Below are positions 32,320-44,343 of a DNA stretch of 64,000 nucleotides, in pieces. The DNA comes from Clitoria ternatea (lineage: Eukaryota > Streptophyta > Magnoliopsida > Fabales > Fabaceae), in assembly GCA_037962975.1 (NCBI GenBank), contig CM075673.1, positions 164,382,667 through 164,446,666 of the forward strand. The letters are read 5' to 3'. The position numbers and the translations under genes were made by a program. The notes below the pieces were generated by a model. That model had not been told where the DNA came from. It saw only the letters and a program-made list of their open reading frames with translations, and ran no database searches. Every line of letters starts with the position of its first letter. Within the stretch, counting starts at the first letter, position 1.

Positions 32320-35300
32320 TCAAACACAATTGGACATGTCAAGAATGCCTAATTCTCTTCTTATGTGAATGAATTGCTCTCTAGCCAAGGGTTTTGTGAA
32401 AATATCAGCTAGTTGCTTAGAAGTTTCTACATGTTCAAGTACACAATCCCCTTTTAACACATGATCTCTAATAAAGTGATGCCTAATCTCAATGTGTTTG
32501 GTTCTAGAGTGCATTACTGGATTCTTGGAGATGTTAATGGCACTTGTATTATCACATTTAATGGGGACTTTATTCAAGGCAATACCAAAATCAAGAAGTT
32601 GTTGTCTCATCCAAAGAATTTGAGCACAACAACTACCAGCTGCTACATATTCTGCCTCAGCTGTTGACAATGCAACACTTGCTTGTTTCTTGCTATGCCA
32701 AGAAACAAGGGAACTACCAAGCAAATGGCATGTACCACTAGTGCTTTTTCTATCAAGCTTACACCCCGCAAAGTCGGAATCAGAATATCCTAAAAGATTA
32801 CATTCAACGCCTTTGGGATACCATAAACCAACACTTTGAGTACCCACAAGATATTTCAAAATCCTTTTTACGGCAGTCAAATGTGATTCTTTGGGACATG
32901 CTTGATATCTAGCACATATACATACCGCAAACATAATATCAGGTCTACTCGCAGTTAAATATAGTAAGGATCCAATCATACCTCGATATTTGGTGATTTC
33001 AATGTCCTTACCCTTTTCGTCTTTGTCTAGATAGCAGGATGTGCTCATTGGTGTAGCTATCTCATTTGCCTTGTCCATTCCAAACCTTTTAAGTAGTTCC
33101 TTACAGTATTTGGTTTGGTTAATGAACGTTCCATCAATGGCTTGTTTTATTTGTAGTCCAAGGAAGAAGGTGAGTTCTCCCATCAAGGACATTTCAAACT
33201 CATTCTGCATAATCTTGGCAAATTCTTGACAAAGATTTTCATTAGTAGCACCAAATATTATGTCATCTACATAAATCTGTACCAAGAGGATGTCATTTTG
33301 TTTGCGTTTTATAAACAATGTAGTATCAACCTTTCCTCTTTCAAAGTTGTGTTATAAAAGAAATTTGCTTAATCTCTCATACCAAGCTCTTGGAGCTTGC
33401 TTCAAACCATATAAGGCTTTTCTCAATTTGAAAACATGGTTTGGAAATTTATGATTTTCAAAACCGGGAGGTTGATCTACATAAACTTCTTCTTGAATGT
33501 AGCCGTTTAAGAACGCACTTTTGACATCCATTTGATACAATTTGAAATCCATACAACATGCAAAAGCTAGCAATAATCTAATGGCTTCTAACCTAGCTAC
33601 GGGAGCATATGTTTCTTCATAGTCTATTCCTTCTTCTTGGTTGTATCCCTTTGCTACTAGTCTAGCTTTGTTTCTAGTTATTATTCCGTTTTCATCTAGC
33701 TTATTTCTAAACACCCATTTGGTGCCTATTATTAGATGATCATTGGGTCTTGGCACAAGTTCCCAAACTTCATTTCTTTCAAATTGGTTTAACTCTTCTT
33801 GCATGGCCAACATCCAATGTTCATCAATAATGGCTTCGTCAATATTCTTGGGTTCTATTTGGGATACAAAAGCCAAGTGATTGCATGCATTTCTAATGGC
33901 GTTTCGAGTACTTACCCCTTTGGTTATTTCTCCAATGATTTTGTCCAAGGGATGATCTTTCAATGTTACCCAATCTTGTTGTCTCTCAATTTGTGTTGCA
34001 CCTCCATCATTGTTGACTTCTTCTTCTTTGTCTTGTAAGTTCATTTCTTGAAAGGTACCTACAAGATCATCAACATCTTCCTTTCTCGGAGGGTTATGGC
34101 TATTTTCATCAAATTTAACATGAATAGATTCCTCAATGGTATTTGTTTGTTTGTTGAAAATTCTATAACATTTACTTGATTGAGAATATCCTAGGAAGAT
34201 TGCCTCATCAGATTTTGCATCAAACTTCCCTAGATTATCCTTTCCATTGTTGAGCACAAAACATTTACATCCAAAGATATGAAAGTATGCAATGTTGGGT
34301 TTTCTACCTTTGTAAAGCTCATAGGGGGTTTTCTTTAAAATAGGCCTTATCAAACATCTATTCATAACATAACACGCGGTGTTTACCGCATCGGCCCAAA
34401 AATGTTTTGCAACATTGTTTTCATTTAGCATGGTTCTAGCAAGCTCCACTAAAGATCTATTCTTTCTTTCAACTACTCCATTTTGTTGTGGAGTTCTAGG
34501 AGCTGAGAAGTTGTGATTAATACCATGTTTTTCGTAAAACTTTTCAAAAGATTGATTTTCAAATTCTCCCCCATGATCGGTTCTAATGGATGCAATTTTT
34601 GAGTTTTGCTCATTTTGGATAATCCTTGCAAGTTTCTTGAATGCATGATATGCTTCATTTTTATGAGCAAGAAACAATGTCCATGTATATCTTGAATAGT
34701 CATCTACTATAACTAGACCATAGTAATTCCCTCCAAAGCTTTTGATTTTGGATGGTCCAAATAAGTCCATGTGCAAAAGTTGTAAAGGCCTTTGAGTAGA
34801 AACAATGTTTTTGGATTGAAAAGATGCCTTTACTTGTTTTCCCTTTTGACATGCATCACAAAATCTATTTTCAAATTTAAGCTTTGGTAGACCAATTACT
34901 AAATCTTTAGAAACAAGTTTGTTCAAGTGGTCTACATGTATATGAGCTATTCTTCTATGCCATAGCCATGTTTCATCCTCTTTTGAAATGAAGCATTGTT
35001 CATCATTTGTAGACAAACTATCCATATCAATCATGTAAATATTATCAATTCTTTGGCCTACAAACTTAATTTCCTTATTGGTCTTATGTTCAATTATGCA
35101 ACAATTTGATTCAAATAAAACTCTATATCCTTTGTCACATAATTGACTTATGCTTAGTAAATTATGTTTGAGACCTTCAACATACAATACATCACTTATG
35201 GGTGTGGAAGAGTTCTTACCAATATTTCCAATGCCTAGGATTCTTCCCTTAGTGTTGTCTCCATATGTGACGCTTCCTTTTCGTTTGGGAGTGAATGATG

Positions 35301-35388
35301 TAAATTTAGTTATGTCTCCCGTCATATGCTTCGAACACCCGCTATCCAAGTACCAATGGGTGTTGCTTGCCTTGAAGCATACCTGCAA
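32320..35388 (-). pseudogene. Copia pol polyprotein, one in-frame stop
   Basis: Domains in order: aspartic protease (DSGCSKHMTG, from residue 15); integrase zinc-binding HHCC region (HRRIAHIHVDHLN...CDACQKGK); integrase core with LHMDLFGP, RTDHGGEFEN and VVERKN supplying the D, D, E triad; then reverse transcriptase (KLYQMDVKSAFLNGYIQEEV, LYGLKQAPRAWYE). An in-frame TAA at 33352-33354 interrupts RT. The same frame continues with the YVDD catalytic box (VQIYVDDIIFG) and a complete RNase H (YSDSDFAGC, STAEAEYVAA) to the stop near 32320. Everything else looks intact, so this copy is disabled by a single nonsense codon unless it is read through. Pol lies in the +1 frame relative to gag, just after the gag stop. 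Confidence 0.92.
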
Positions 35389-35395
35389 AACAAAA

Positions 35396-37069
35396 TCATT
35401 TTAGAGAACTAGGTACCCATTTTATGTTGGGTCCTTTAAGGTTAGTTTGTGGGAATGTTCCTTTGGGAACCCACACCTTTCTTAAGACCTTTGGTCCTAG
35501 TTTCCTAACACTACACTTATATGCACTATGTCCTTTGGTACCACAATGATTGCATTTCATAAAAGGTGAGGAGGATTTGCTTGGTGGTGCAAAGAAGTTT
35601 TTGTAGTGCTTCTCCATTTTATGATTACTATGTTCTTGGTCATATCCTAGACCGGTTTTACTAAACATGCATTTTTGTTGCCCAAGTAGGATATTCAAAT
35701 TATCTCTTCCATTAGTGAATTTCTCTAGTGTCCTATTTAGGTCTTCAACCTTGGTTTCTAACACAGTGCACTTCTTTGCAAAATCACAAGGTTTATCCCT
35801 AGAGCATGTTTGAACTTTCTCTAGTTCTTCTTTTAAGCTCTCATTTTCTTTACATACTTCCATGAGATGCAATTCGAGAGTATCACTAGTTTTCCTAGAT
35901 GCTTTGAGTTTACTAGAGATTTTTGTAAATTTATCATATAATTCCTCAAATGCATCTAACAGCTCATTTTTATCTAGGTCAAGAAGATTTACCTCATTTT
36001 CCTCTTCTTGATGATTTGCCATTAAGCAAAGATTGGCTTGCTCATCTTCCGAGTCGTCGGAGCTGCTCACGTCATTCTCATCCCAAGCAATATAGGCTCT
36101 TCTTCTTCTTTGTTTGTCCTTGCCCTTCTTTTTGAGGTTTGGACAATCGGCTTTGAAGTGCCCTTCCTTGCCACATTCAAAACAGTTGGGTGAGGGAGAG
36201 TTTTCTTTAGTGATAGGTTTCTTACCTGAGCTTTTGAAGCTTCTTTGGAAGCGTTTGCCTTTCATGAATTTTCCGAAGCATTTCACAAATAGTCCAAATT
36301 CTTCTTCTTCATCAAGTTCACTTCCGGATTCTTCTTCTTCATTTGTGGAAGTAGCCTTGAGAGCAAGACCCTTTTTCTTGGAAGATTTTTCTTCCTCTTC
36401 CGCCATCTTTAATTCTTTCAGCTCTTGTTCTTGTTCCTGCAACTTACCAAATAAAGTGGCGAGAGACATTTCGTTTATGCTAGGAGATTGTTTGATGGCG
36501 GTAACTAGCGGTTGCCATTCTCTGTTAAGACTTTTCAACACTTTATGAATGAGTTCTTTGTTAGTGTAAGTCTTTCCAAGTGTAATGAGTTGATTAATGA
36601 TGAGAGTAAACCTTTTTTGCATATCAACAATCGATTCATGAGAGTTTAATCTAAAGCATTCATATTGACTAGTAAGGGTACTAATCTTTGAGTCTTTTAC
36701 ATCATTAGTGCCTTCATGGGTTACTTGAGGAGTATCCCACATTTCCTTAGCAGTTTGGCATGTCATTATCCTAAAAAATTCATCTTGACCTAAAGACATA
36801 GTAATAAGATTTTTGGCCTTGTAGCCATATTGGACTTTCTTTTCTTCCTCGCTTGTCCATTCATCTATAGGTTTTTCAACATTCTTGCTATCTATAGTAT
36901 GCATCGGTATATAGGGACCATTTTCAATGGTATTCCATATTCTCAAGTCAATTGATTGAATGAAGATTTTCATTCTTTCTTTCCAAAACGCATACCCTTC
37001 CCCATTGAAAGCAGGAGGTCTATTTATCGCACCACCCTCGGGAAAAACATTTTGAGAACTTGAGGCCAT
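35396..37069 (-). CDS. Copia/Sirevirus gag, 557 aa
   Basis: An intact ORF from ATG 37069 to TGA 35396-35398. The N-terminal capsid part (RPPAFNGEGYAFWKERM) is the UBN2-type gag domain. A lysine/glutamate-rich hinge follows. A CCHC zinc knuckle CFECGKEGHFKADC sits at about residues 295-310. A coiled-coil region comes next (about 360-450), and a second CCHC knuckle CNHCGTKGHSAYKC at about 504-518. The length is typical of Sirevirus gags and larger than most plant Copia gags. It forms virus-like particles that package element RNA (family knowledge). The stop is followed at once by TTTTGTTTTGCAG|GT, which looks like a splice acceptor leading into pol. Confidence 0.92.
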   Translation of the reverse strand: MASSSQNVFPEGGAINRPPAFNGEGYAFWKERMKIFIQSIDLRIWNTIENGPYIPMHTIDSKNVEKPIDEWTSEEEKKVQYGYKAKNLITMSLGQDEFFRIMTCQTAKEMWDTPQVTHEGTNDVKDSKISTLTSQYECFRLNSHESIVDMQKRFTLIINQLITLGKTYTNKELIHKVLKSLNREWQPLVTAIKQSPSINEMSLATLFGKLQEQEQELKELKMAEEEEKSSKKKGLALKATSTNEEEESGSELDEEEEFGLFVKCFGKFMKGKRFQRSFKSSGKKPITKENSPSPNCFECGKEGHFKADCPNLKKKGKDKQRRRRAYIAWDENDVSSSDDSEDEQANLCLMANHQEEENEVNLLDLDKNELLDAFEELYDKFTKISSKLKASRKTSDTLELHLMEVCKENESLKEELEKVQTCSRDKPCDFAKKCTVLETKVEDLNRTLEKFTNGRDNLNILLGQQKCMFSKTGLGYDQEHSNHKMEKHYKNFFAPPSKSSSPFMKCNHCGTKGHSAYKCSVRKLGPKVLRKVWVPKGTFPQTNLKGPNIKWVPSSLK

Positions 37070-37110
37070 TTAATCTCTTGAAGCTGTTAAGCTTGATCTA
37101 CCAAGAGTCA

Positions 37111-37123
37111 AGCTCTGATACCA
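37111..37123 (-). promoter_or_regulatory. Copia primer binding site (tRNA-iMet)
   Basis: On the minus strand TGGTATCAGAGCT follows the 5' LTR after two bases. It is complementary to the 3' end of initiator methionine tRNA, the usual primer for plant Copia and Gypsy elements. Confidence 0.9.
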
Positions 37124-37125
37124 CT

Positions 37126-38558
37126 TGTTGTTCAAGTGGCCTCAATACTCAAGAGGGGGGGTGAATTGAGTTATAAAACTTTTGCTTGGAATGCCTTTGA
37201 AATTGATTTCTATAACCAAGTTTATGAGATTGTGCAAGTGAAAGCAAGTAACAATGATATGCAATGCACTACAAGAGGTAAGTATTGTTGAGGCAATTTA
37301 GCAAACACTTGGTGTGCAATATCTAAAGTAAAGCAAATTAAGCAAGTTCAAGTGTGTTCTTCTTAACCAAACAGTACCAATCAGCAAATATGCAATATAT
37401 GGAAGTAAAAGAGTAAGGAAGAGAAGCTTGCAAACCGATGTAACGAGTTCCACCCAATCCGGTGTACGTCTCGCCTCTAAGCAACCCACTTAGAGGATTT
37501 TCCACTATTGTAGACTAGAGATACAACTTTGAGCAATTGCGGCTTCCTAGTGTCCCACACTCAAGAACCCAATCCTCACAAGTACAAGGGCAACCCACCC
37601 AATCTCTCAATCTCATAATATCCTAAAGGTTGAGTCCACAACCTTTGTAACCACTCAATCCTAGAGTGAACAACCACTCAACCTAGAGTGAATAACTTTG
37701 TGTGTTTGGAGTTTGTGTTTACAATCAATATACTCTCTTAATAGAGCAGATATACACGTGAAAAGCTCTCCAACTTCTAATCTCTCAAGATGAGAGGATA
37801 TACAATTGAAAGTACAAAAAATGCAAGAGATAGGCTTACAAAGCACAAAATAGAGCTATGAATTGTTGCTGCTTGGTTATCTTTTTGTGCTTGTCTTCCT
37901 CTTCAATTTATAGACCTAAGATTGCTGTTGAAGAGTGCCCTAGTCCCTCATAGCCGTTGCAGTTAGTGGAAATTTGAAGAATGGTGGAGACATGACCTGG
38001 TTTCCCACTTAAATCTGTTTTTCCACTAGCGTAATCGATTACACCCTCGCGTTGTAATCGATTAGCTTCAAGTCAGAGAGTCACTAATCGATTATCTCAT
38101 TACCTGTAATCGATTAGCATCTTGTACCTGATGCATTTAATTTGTCTTCGCAGCATCCTAATCGATTAGCATGTCTTGCAATCGATTACCTTAAATTCCA
38201 GTGGCTTCCTAATCGATTGTATGGCTTCCATAATCGATTAGCCATCGTACCTGATGCACTTAGTTCCATTTTTGATTGTTGTAATCGATTAGTCTCTGGT
38301 GTATAATCGATTACCTTAAATTCCAGTGGCTTCCTAATCGATTGGTCAGCTCCTTAATCGATTAGCTTTCAAGTCTGATGCAATTTCTTCCAAGACAGAA
38401 AGCTCCTAATCGATTAGCATCTATGGCCTAATCGATTAGCTTCGCTGTTTCTTCAATTCTGATTTCATGTCTTTGTTTTTGCATTGTTTCTTCAAGAGTA
38501 CTTGTCATTATCAAAATCATTGCACATCTTTTGGACCTGTTTAACATATTCAAACACA
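37126..38558 (-). repeat. Copia 5' LTR (element orientation)
   Basis: The LTR is 1433 bp. U3 holds 14 AATCGATT copies (38437-38033). The TATA box TATAAATT (37912-37905) lies 121 bp beyond the array, and R/U5 runs on to 37126. This copy should drive the genomic transcript. It differs from 28621-30052 at five substitutions and a T-run length. Confidence 0.95.
37905..37912 (-). promoter_or_regulatory. TATA box of the Copia 5' LTR
   Basis: TATAAATT on the minus strand has the same position and context as in the other LTR (29399-29406). Confidence 0.65.
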
Positions 38559-38563
38559 ATGTG

Positions 38564-39675
38564 ACGTCGGGTTAGCAAGCAGGCTACCCGAGTGATGAGG
38601 AATTGATATTATTATGTGAAAGGTAAACTGTTGAATGATTATGTGGTATGGGATGGCCGACGGTATATGATAGCCCTTCATTTCCGGCTCCCGTGGTTTT
38701 CATGCCCAGTTGAGCTACCCAGTGGTCAAGTAGGACCCAGTGGTCGAGGTGGAGAGTCAAGCAGGACTCGGTGAACCAAGCAGGGTTCACGGGGTGTCAA
38801 GTAGGACCCCCGGCTGAAGGCCAATCCTTTAGTATCCGGATACTAGGAGTCAGATTGTATGAGAGTCAGTTGTGATTGTGATGAATGTGATGGAATTGTG
38901 TAGTTGGTTTAATATAGTTACTGTATGTAATACACTATGTTTCGGTATGCTTACTTACAAGTGATGCTTGATGTATATGTATAAATATGCATGTATATTT
39001 GTTAAGTTCCATTCTATATTAATTACAATGCCAAACACTCACCCTTGCACCTTTTTTTTTAGTAACCAAAGACAGGGAGGGGGAAGGAGCCATGGAGTCG
39101 CGCCAAGGGGGAGAACGGTGCCAGGGTCCGAGTGACTTCGAGTGACTCTCTATAGAGTCATATGTGTGTATAAGAACTTCTTAGTATTATTATTAGTTGT
39201 GTTTAATTAAGAACGGACCGGATGTAAACCTATATTTTAAAATACATCACTGTTATTTGCATATGCTTTCATGGTAGTTATGATAACTCTTTGGGTTCAC
39301 AGAACCATTTTTTTAGAGTGAAATTTTGGAAGTCCGGTTGCATGTTTTGTATAATCCGATGTGTGAAAGGTATTCGCTTAAGCGAATAGAACCTCATTTA
39401 AGTGAGAGTCCGGAATCTCGCTTAGACGAGTAGGGGCCTTGCTCAAGCGAGAAGCCCTGATTCCTTTTCTCCCATCCGTTGTGTTTAAATTAACTTGCTT
39501 TTCTTTTCTAGACCTCATTTAATTAATCTAACTGTGACTGCTGTCACTTAAATAAGTCAGTAAAAATAAATGCTTTTTCACTAAATATCGATTAATTTTC
39601 AAGAAAAGGAAAAATTTATCGTAAGAGGTAATTGTTTGAATAAAAATAAATGCAAAAATAACCTAGGATGTTACA
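38564..39675 (+). repeat. Gypsy 5' LTR, right part
   Basis: The sequence resumes with ACGTCGGGTTAGCAAGC after the duplicated ATGTG and ends GATGTTACA at 39675. Joined with 27385-28620 it aligns with the 3' LTR end to end. It contains the conserved block (38642-38870) and the palindrome cluster (39371-39452). Confidence 0.93.
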
Positions 39676-39677
39676 CT

Positions 39678-39689
39678 TGTTATCATAGC
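39678..39689 (+). promoter_or_regulatory. Gypsy primer binding site, degenerate
   Basis: TGTTATCATAGC matches 10 of 12 bases of the tRNA-iMet complementary site TGGTATCAGAGC. It lies two bases after the 5' LTR. Both mismatches are G to T. Confidence 0.65.
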
Positions 39690-39904
39690 GGTTCTTTCTA
39701 GAGCCGGTGTATGGGCCGATCTAGTGATTGTGATAGTTTTATGAAGGTTGATTGTATTTTGTTGTATTGAGATTATGTGTGGTCTGGCATCGTTCCCTTG
39801 GCACTCCACTGGCGTAGTATTCTATGAATATAAGGTAAATTTACGATCCCCTGACTGATCTTGGTTATTAATGGTGATGTGTTTGCTCATTGTAGAATTA
39901 CTAA

Positions 39905-42900
39905 ATGGCCGAAGAGACTAGTTCTGGGGGAAGAGATGATTTCTTCTCTAGATTTACTCAGCTGATGAGTAGGACCGAGTCCGGTCCCACTCTGGATAAA
40001 TTCCTGAAAAGGAATCCTCCGACTTACAAAGGGGGACACGACTATGACGGGGCATACATCTGGATTAGGGATATCGAGCAGGTTTTTGAATATTTTGAGT
40101 GCTCTGAAGAGCAAAAGGTTTTATTTGCTACTTACCAACTAAAAGAAGAGGCTAGAGTATGGTGGTCCCGAGTGAAGGTACAGATGAACGCAGCCAATGA
40201 GCCGTTGGTATGGGCGAATTTCCGAAGGAGGTTCCTTGTTAAATACTTCCCAGACAACTACAAAATCCGGAAAGAAATGGAATTCCTGAAGTTGGAGCAA
40301 GACCGGATGTCTGTAGCTGAGTACACCAGCAAGTTTGACGAGCTGTGTGATTTTTACCACCCTTTCTCGTTAGAAGGGACTGAAGGTAGCAAGTGCGCCA
40401 AATACGAAGCTGGACTACGGATTGAGCTCCGTAGTGTAATCGTACCAATGGAGATTAGGGACTACCCAACCCTGGTGAACAAAGCAAGATTGACTGAAGA
40501 GGTGCAGTTACAAAGGACGTCCCAGCCAAGAGATAAAAAGCCACTGAAGGCAAAAGGATTCAACTTCAAGAGGATGAGTCAATTCTTCCGGGGTGGCAAG
40601 TCTTCTGCTACCTCCTCATCCTCTTCCGGTCGGGGTTCCACTGGTCGATCGGGTAATCCTTCTGGTAATCGTACCTGTTACAATTGTGGTCAGGAAGGTC
40701 ACATTGCCAAACATTGCCAAGCCAATCAGATTGTGTGCTTCCAGTGCGGACAACCAGGGCACCTCAGGCCCGATTGCCCTCAGAGGCAACAGCAGGGCAG
40801 GACGGATAACCGAACTAACTCTTCCGGGACCCGGGGTTCCAACTTTTCGAGGAGAGGCCGGAATGGAGCTGGTAGAGGGAACCAACAATCGGGAAGATAT
40901 GATGCCCAATCTAGCGATGCCCAGAACGCCATGACCGGGCGTGTATTTGCGTTTGATGCTTCAGAAGCTACGAGGAATGACAATTTGGTACAGGGTAAGT
41001 GTCTCATCTGTGGTTATCTGGTTGATGTAATTTATGATTCAGGTGCCACCCATTCCTTTATTTCGGAAAGTTGTGTGCGACAGCTTGGTCTGCCAATCAG
41101 TTTAATGGAGAACGCTCTTATTGTTTCCACTCCAACTGGTTCCACTTTCCGTGCAACTACAGTGTGTAGAGAACTGCCGATGCAAATCGAAGCTCGTACT
41201 TTTCGAGTAAATTTTATCTGTATGCCATTGAAGGACTTAGATGTTATTCTGGGTCTCAATTGGCTTGCTGCTAATCATGTGTTGGTCGACTGTTATCGAA
41301 AGAATATTGTCTTCTCTCAGGAACTTGACATGAAGAACGGGGTGAGCGATGTCCTAACCACGTATGTTGTTTTATTCGCTTCGGAGGGTCGGCATAACCT
41401 CCTGCTAAGTGATATTCCGATTGTTTGTGAATTTCCTGACGTTTTTCCGGAAGAAATTTCGGAACTACCTCCCAGTCGGGAGATTGATTTCTCTATTGAC
41501 TTGATTCCCAGGGCAGAACCTGTGTCCCGAGCGCCATATAGAATGTCTTCGGTGGAATTAACCGAAGTGAAGAAACAAGTAAACGAATTACTAGAAAAGG
41601 GCTTTATCCGACCCAGTGCCTCACCCTGGGGCGCTCCGGTGTTATTGGTAAAGAAGAAGGACGGTAGTATGCGAATGTGCATTGATTACCGACAGCTGAA
41701 CAAACTGACAATCAAAAATAAATATCCACTACCTCGGATTGACGATTTACTGGACCAGTTGCGAGGCGCCGTTGTGTTCTCTAAGATCGACTTGAGGTCG
41801 AGATACCACCAAATCCGAGTGAGGTCAGAGGATATCCCAAAGACAGCATTTCGGACTCGATATGGGCACTTCGAGTACGTAGTAATGCCCTTTGGAGTAA
41901 CGAACGCTCCTGCCATTTTTATGGATTATATGAATCGGACTTTTCAACCGTACTTGGACCAGTTTGTGGTAGTATTCATTGATGATATTTTGGTATATTC
42001 GAGGTCGGACGAGGAACATGCTCAACATCTTCGACTTGTTTTGCAAGTACTTCGGGAGAAGAAGTTGTACGCTAAACTATCTAAGTGTGATTTCTGGGGG
42101 AGTAGTGTACAATTCTTGGGGCATATAATTTCCCAAGAGGGAATCTCAGTTGATCCGACAAAAATTGAGGCGGTTATGGCTTGGGAGAGGCCGAAGTCAA
42201 TAACTGAAATCAGGAGTTTCCTCGGATTAGCTGGATACTATCGACGTTTCATTGAGGGGTTCTCTCGGATAGCACTTCCTCTGACTCGGTTAACAAGGAA
42301 AGGAAATCCCTTTGTGTGGTCGGAAAAGTATGAATTAAGCTTCCAAACTCTTAAGCGATGTTTAACGACTGCCCCTGTGCTTGCACTGCCCGATGTAACA
42401 CAGGAATTTGAAGTATATTATGATGCATCCAAATTTGGATTGGGGTGTGTGTTGATGCAAGCTGATCGAGCAATTGCTTATGCTTCGAGGCAATTGAGGC
42501 CACATGAGTAGAATTACCCGACTCATGATCTGGAACTTGCAGCAGTGGTGTATGCACTGAAGATTTGGCGTCATTATCTGTATGGAGCTCGCTTTGTAGT
42601 ATTCAGTGATCACAAGAGCCTAAAGTACTTGTTTGATCAAAAGGAGCTAAATATGAGACAGAGGCGATGGGTGGAGTATTTAAAGGATTACGACTTCGAT
42701 TTAAAGTATCACCCGGGTAAAGCGAATGTTGTGGCAGATGCACTGAGCAGGAAGGTATTACACGTAGCTTACCTGATGGGTAGAGAACAGGAATTGCTGG
42801 AAAGCTTTAGAGATATGAATGTTGGAATTGTTATGGACGCACCAAATCGAATGACAATCGGAATGTTAAAAATCTCCAACGAATTTCTGGAGTCGATGGT

Positions 42901-44320
42901 AGCTGCACAGAAAGACGATAAAGAGTTACTGAGGCTGATTGATACTCAGACCCAAGGCAAAAGTGTGGAGATAACTAGGGGTGACGATGGTATATGGAGA
43001 TTCAGGAACCGAGTGGTGGTACCTGCACATGGAGGCTTCAGGCAGGCGGTGCTAGCAGAAGCACACAAGAGCTCTCTGAGTATACATCCGGGAGTGACAA
43101 AAATGTATCATGACTTAAAAAAGGAATTCTGGTGGCCAAGTATGAAGAAGGCAATAATCGAGTATGTGAAATCTTGTGTGATATGTCAGAAGTGCAAGGT
43201 TGAGCACCAACGACCTCCAGGTTTGCTTCGACCTCCAGAAATTCCGATCTGGAAGTGGGAAGATATCACCATGGACTTCGTATCCGGACTTCCCCGCACT
43301 CAAACCGGATGCAACGCGATTTGGGTGATTGTTGATCGACTAACCAAAAGTGCGCATTTTCTGGCAATAAATATGAAGTGGTCGCTAGATCGATTAGCTA
43401 AGTTGTACATTGCTGAGGTTGTACGACTGCATGGTGTGCCCTCAAGCATTATCTCCGATTGGGATCCCCGATTCACTTCAAGGTTTTGGGGGAGTTTGCA
43501 ACAACAACTGGGTACTGAGCTCAAATTGAGCTCAGCCTACCATCCCCAGACCGATGGCCAATCAGAACGGACTATACAGACTCTTGAAGATATGTTAAGG
43601 GCATGTGTACTGGAACAGGGCGGATCATGGGAGAAATACTTACCCTTGGTGGAGTTTGCATATAATAACAGTTACCATAGCAGCATTGGGATGGCTCCAT
43701 ATGAACCTCTTTATGGTCGGAAATGTCGTACTCCATTATGTTGGAATGAGAATGGCGATGCCCTTCATCTGGGGCCTGAGATGATTCAAGAGATGAATGA
43801 GCAAATTGCTTTAATCCGAGAGAAGATAAAAATTGCTCAAGACCGACAAAAGAGCTATTATGAAAATCGGCATAGACCCCTTGAATTCCAAGTGGGTGAT
43901 TGGGTGTTCCTAAGGATTTCACCGATTAAGGGTGTAGGTCGAATTTTGAAGAGCCAAAAGCTTAATCCGAAGTATATTGGACCATACCAAATACTAGAAC
44001 GGATTGGTGAAGTCGCTTATCGACTGGATCTTCCCCAATCGTTGACTAACATTCACAACGTGTTCCACGTATCACAACTTCGAGCCTACATTCCGTGTGA
44101 TACCATGATTGTACCGAGTGACTCCATTGAAGTGAAGGAGAACTTGACGGTGGAGGCGGTACCAATCGGCATTGAAGAGCATCAAACCAAACGGTTAAGG
44201 AACAAAGAGGTCCCGCTAGTGAAGGTGAAGTGGCAGAATTTACATTGGATAAACTACACTTGGGAGTTAGAATCCGATATGAGACGAATGTACCCTCATC
44301 TTTTTCAACCGGAACACTGA
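39905..44320 (+). pseudogene. Gypsy gag-pol polyprotein, one in-frame stop
   Basis: A single frame from ATG 39905 to TGA 44320 is broken only by TAG at 42509-42511. Domains in order: retrotransposon gag (YIWIRDIEQVFEYFECSEE); two CCHC knuckles (CYNCGQEGHIAKHC, CFQCGQPGHLRPDC, residues about 257-291); protease DSGATHSFIS (about 377); reverse transcriptase (MCIDYRQLNKLTIKNKYPLP, FIDDILVYS about 690); RNase H, which contains the stop; integrase HHCC (HPGVTKMYHDLKKEFWWP...CVICQKC); and the D, D, E core. The C-terminus (HNVFHVSQLRAY...LTVEAVPIGIEE...WELESDMRRMYPHLF) fits the chromodomain-type tail of Tekay/Del chromoviruses. Two otherwise conserved positions are also changed: an Arg where RT usually has Gly (41801-41803) and a Trp where integrase usually has Arg (43460-43462). 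The element is nearly intact but defective. Confidence 0.93.
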
Positions 44321-44343
44321 TTTCGGGGACGAAATCTCCTTTT

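Larger units (their letters stand above)
28621..38558 (-). mobile_element. Complete Sirevirus-like Copia retrotransposon nested in Gypsy LTR
   Basis: The 9938-bp element is flanked by ATGTG (28616-28620 and 38559-38563). It inserted in minus orientation. Element order is 5' LTR 38558-37126, primer site, gag, pol, an AATCGATT array, a third ORF, multiple purine tracts and 3' LTR 30052-28621. The LTRs (1432 and 1433 bp) differ by five substitutions and one 1-bp indel in my comparison (about 0.35%), so it is younger than its host element. The large gag with two zinc knuckles, the extra 3' ORF and repeated polypurine tracts are hallmarks reported for Sireviruses (Maximus/SIRE lineage). Confidence 0.93.
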
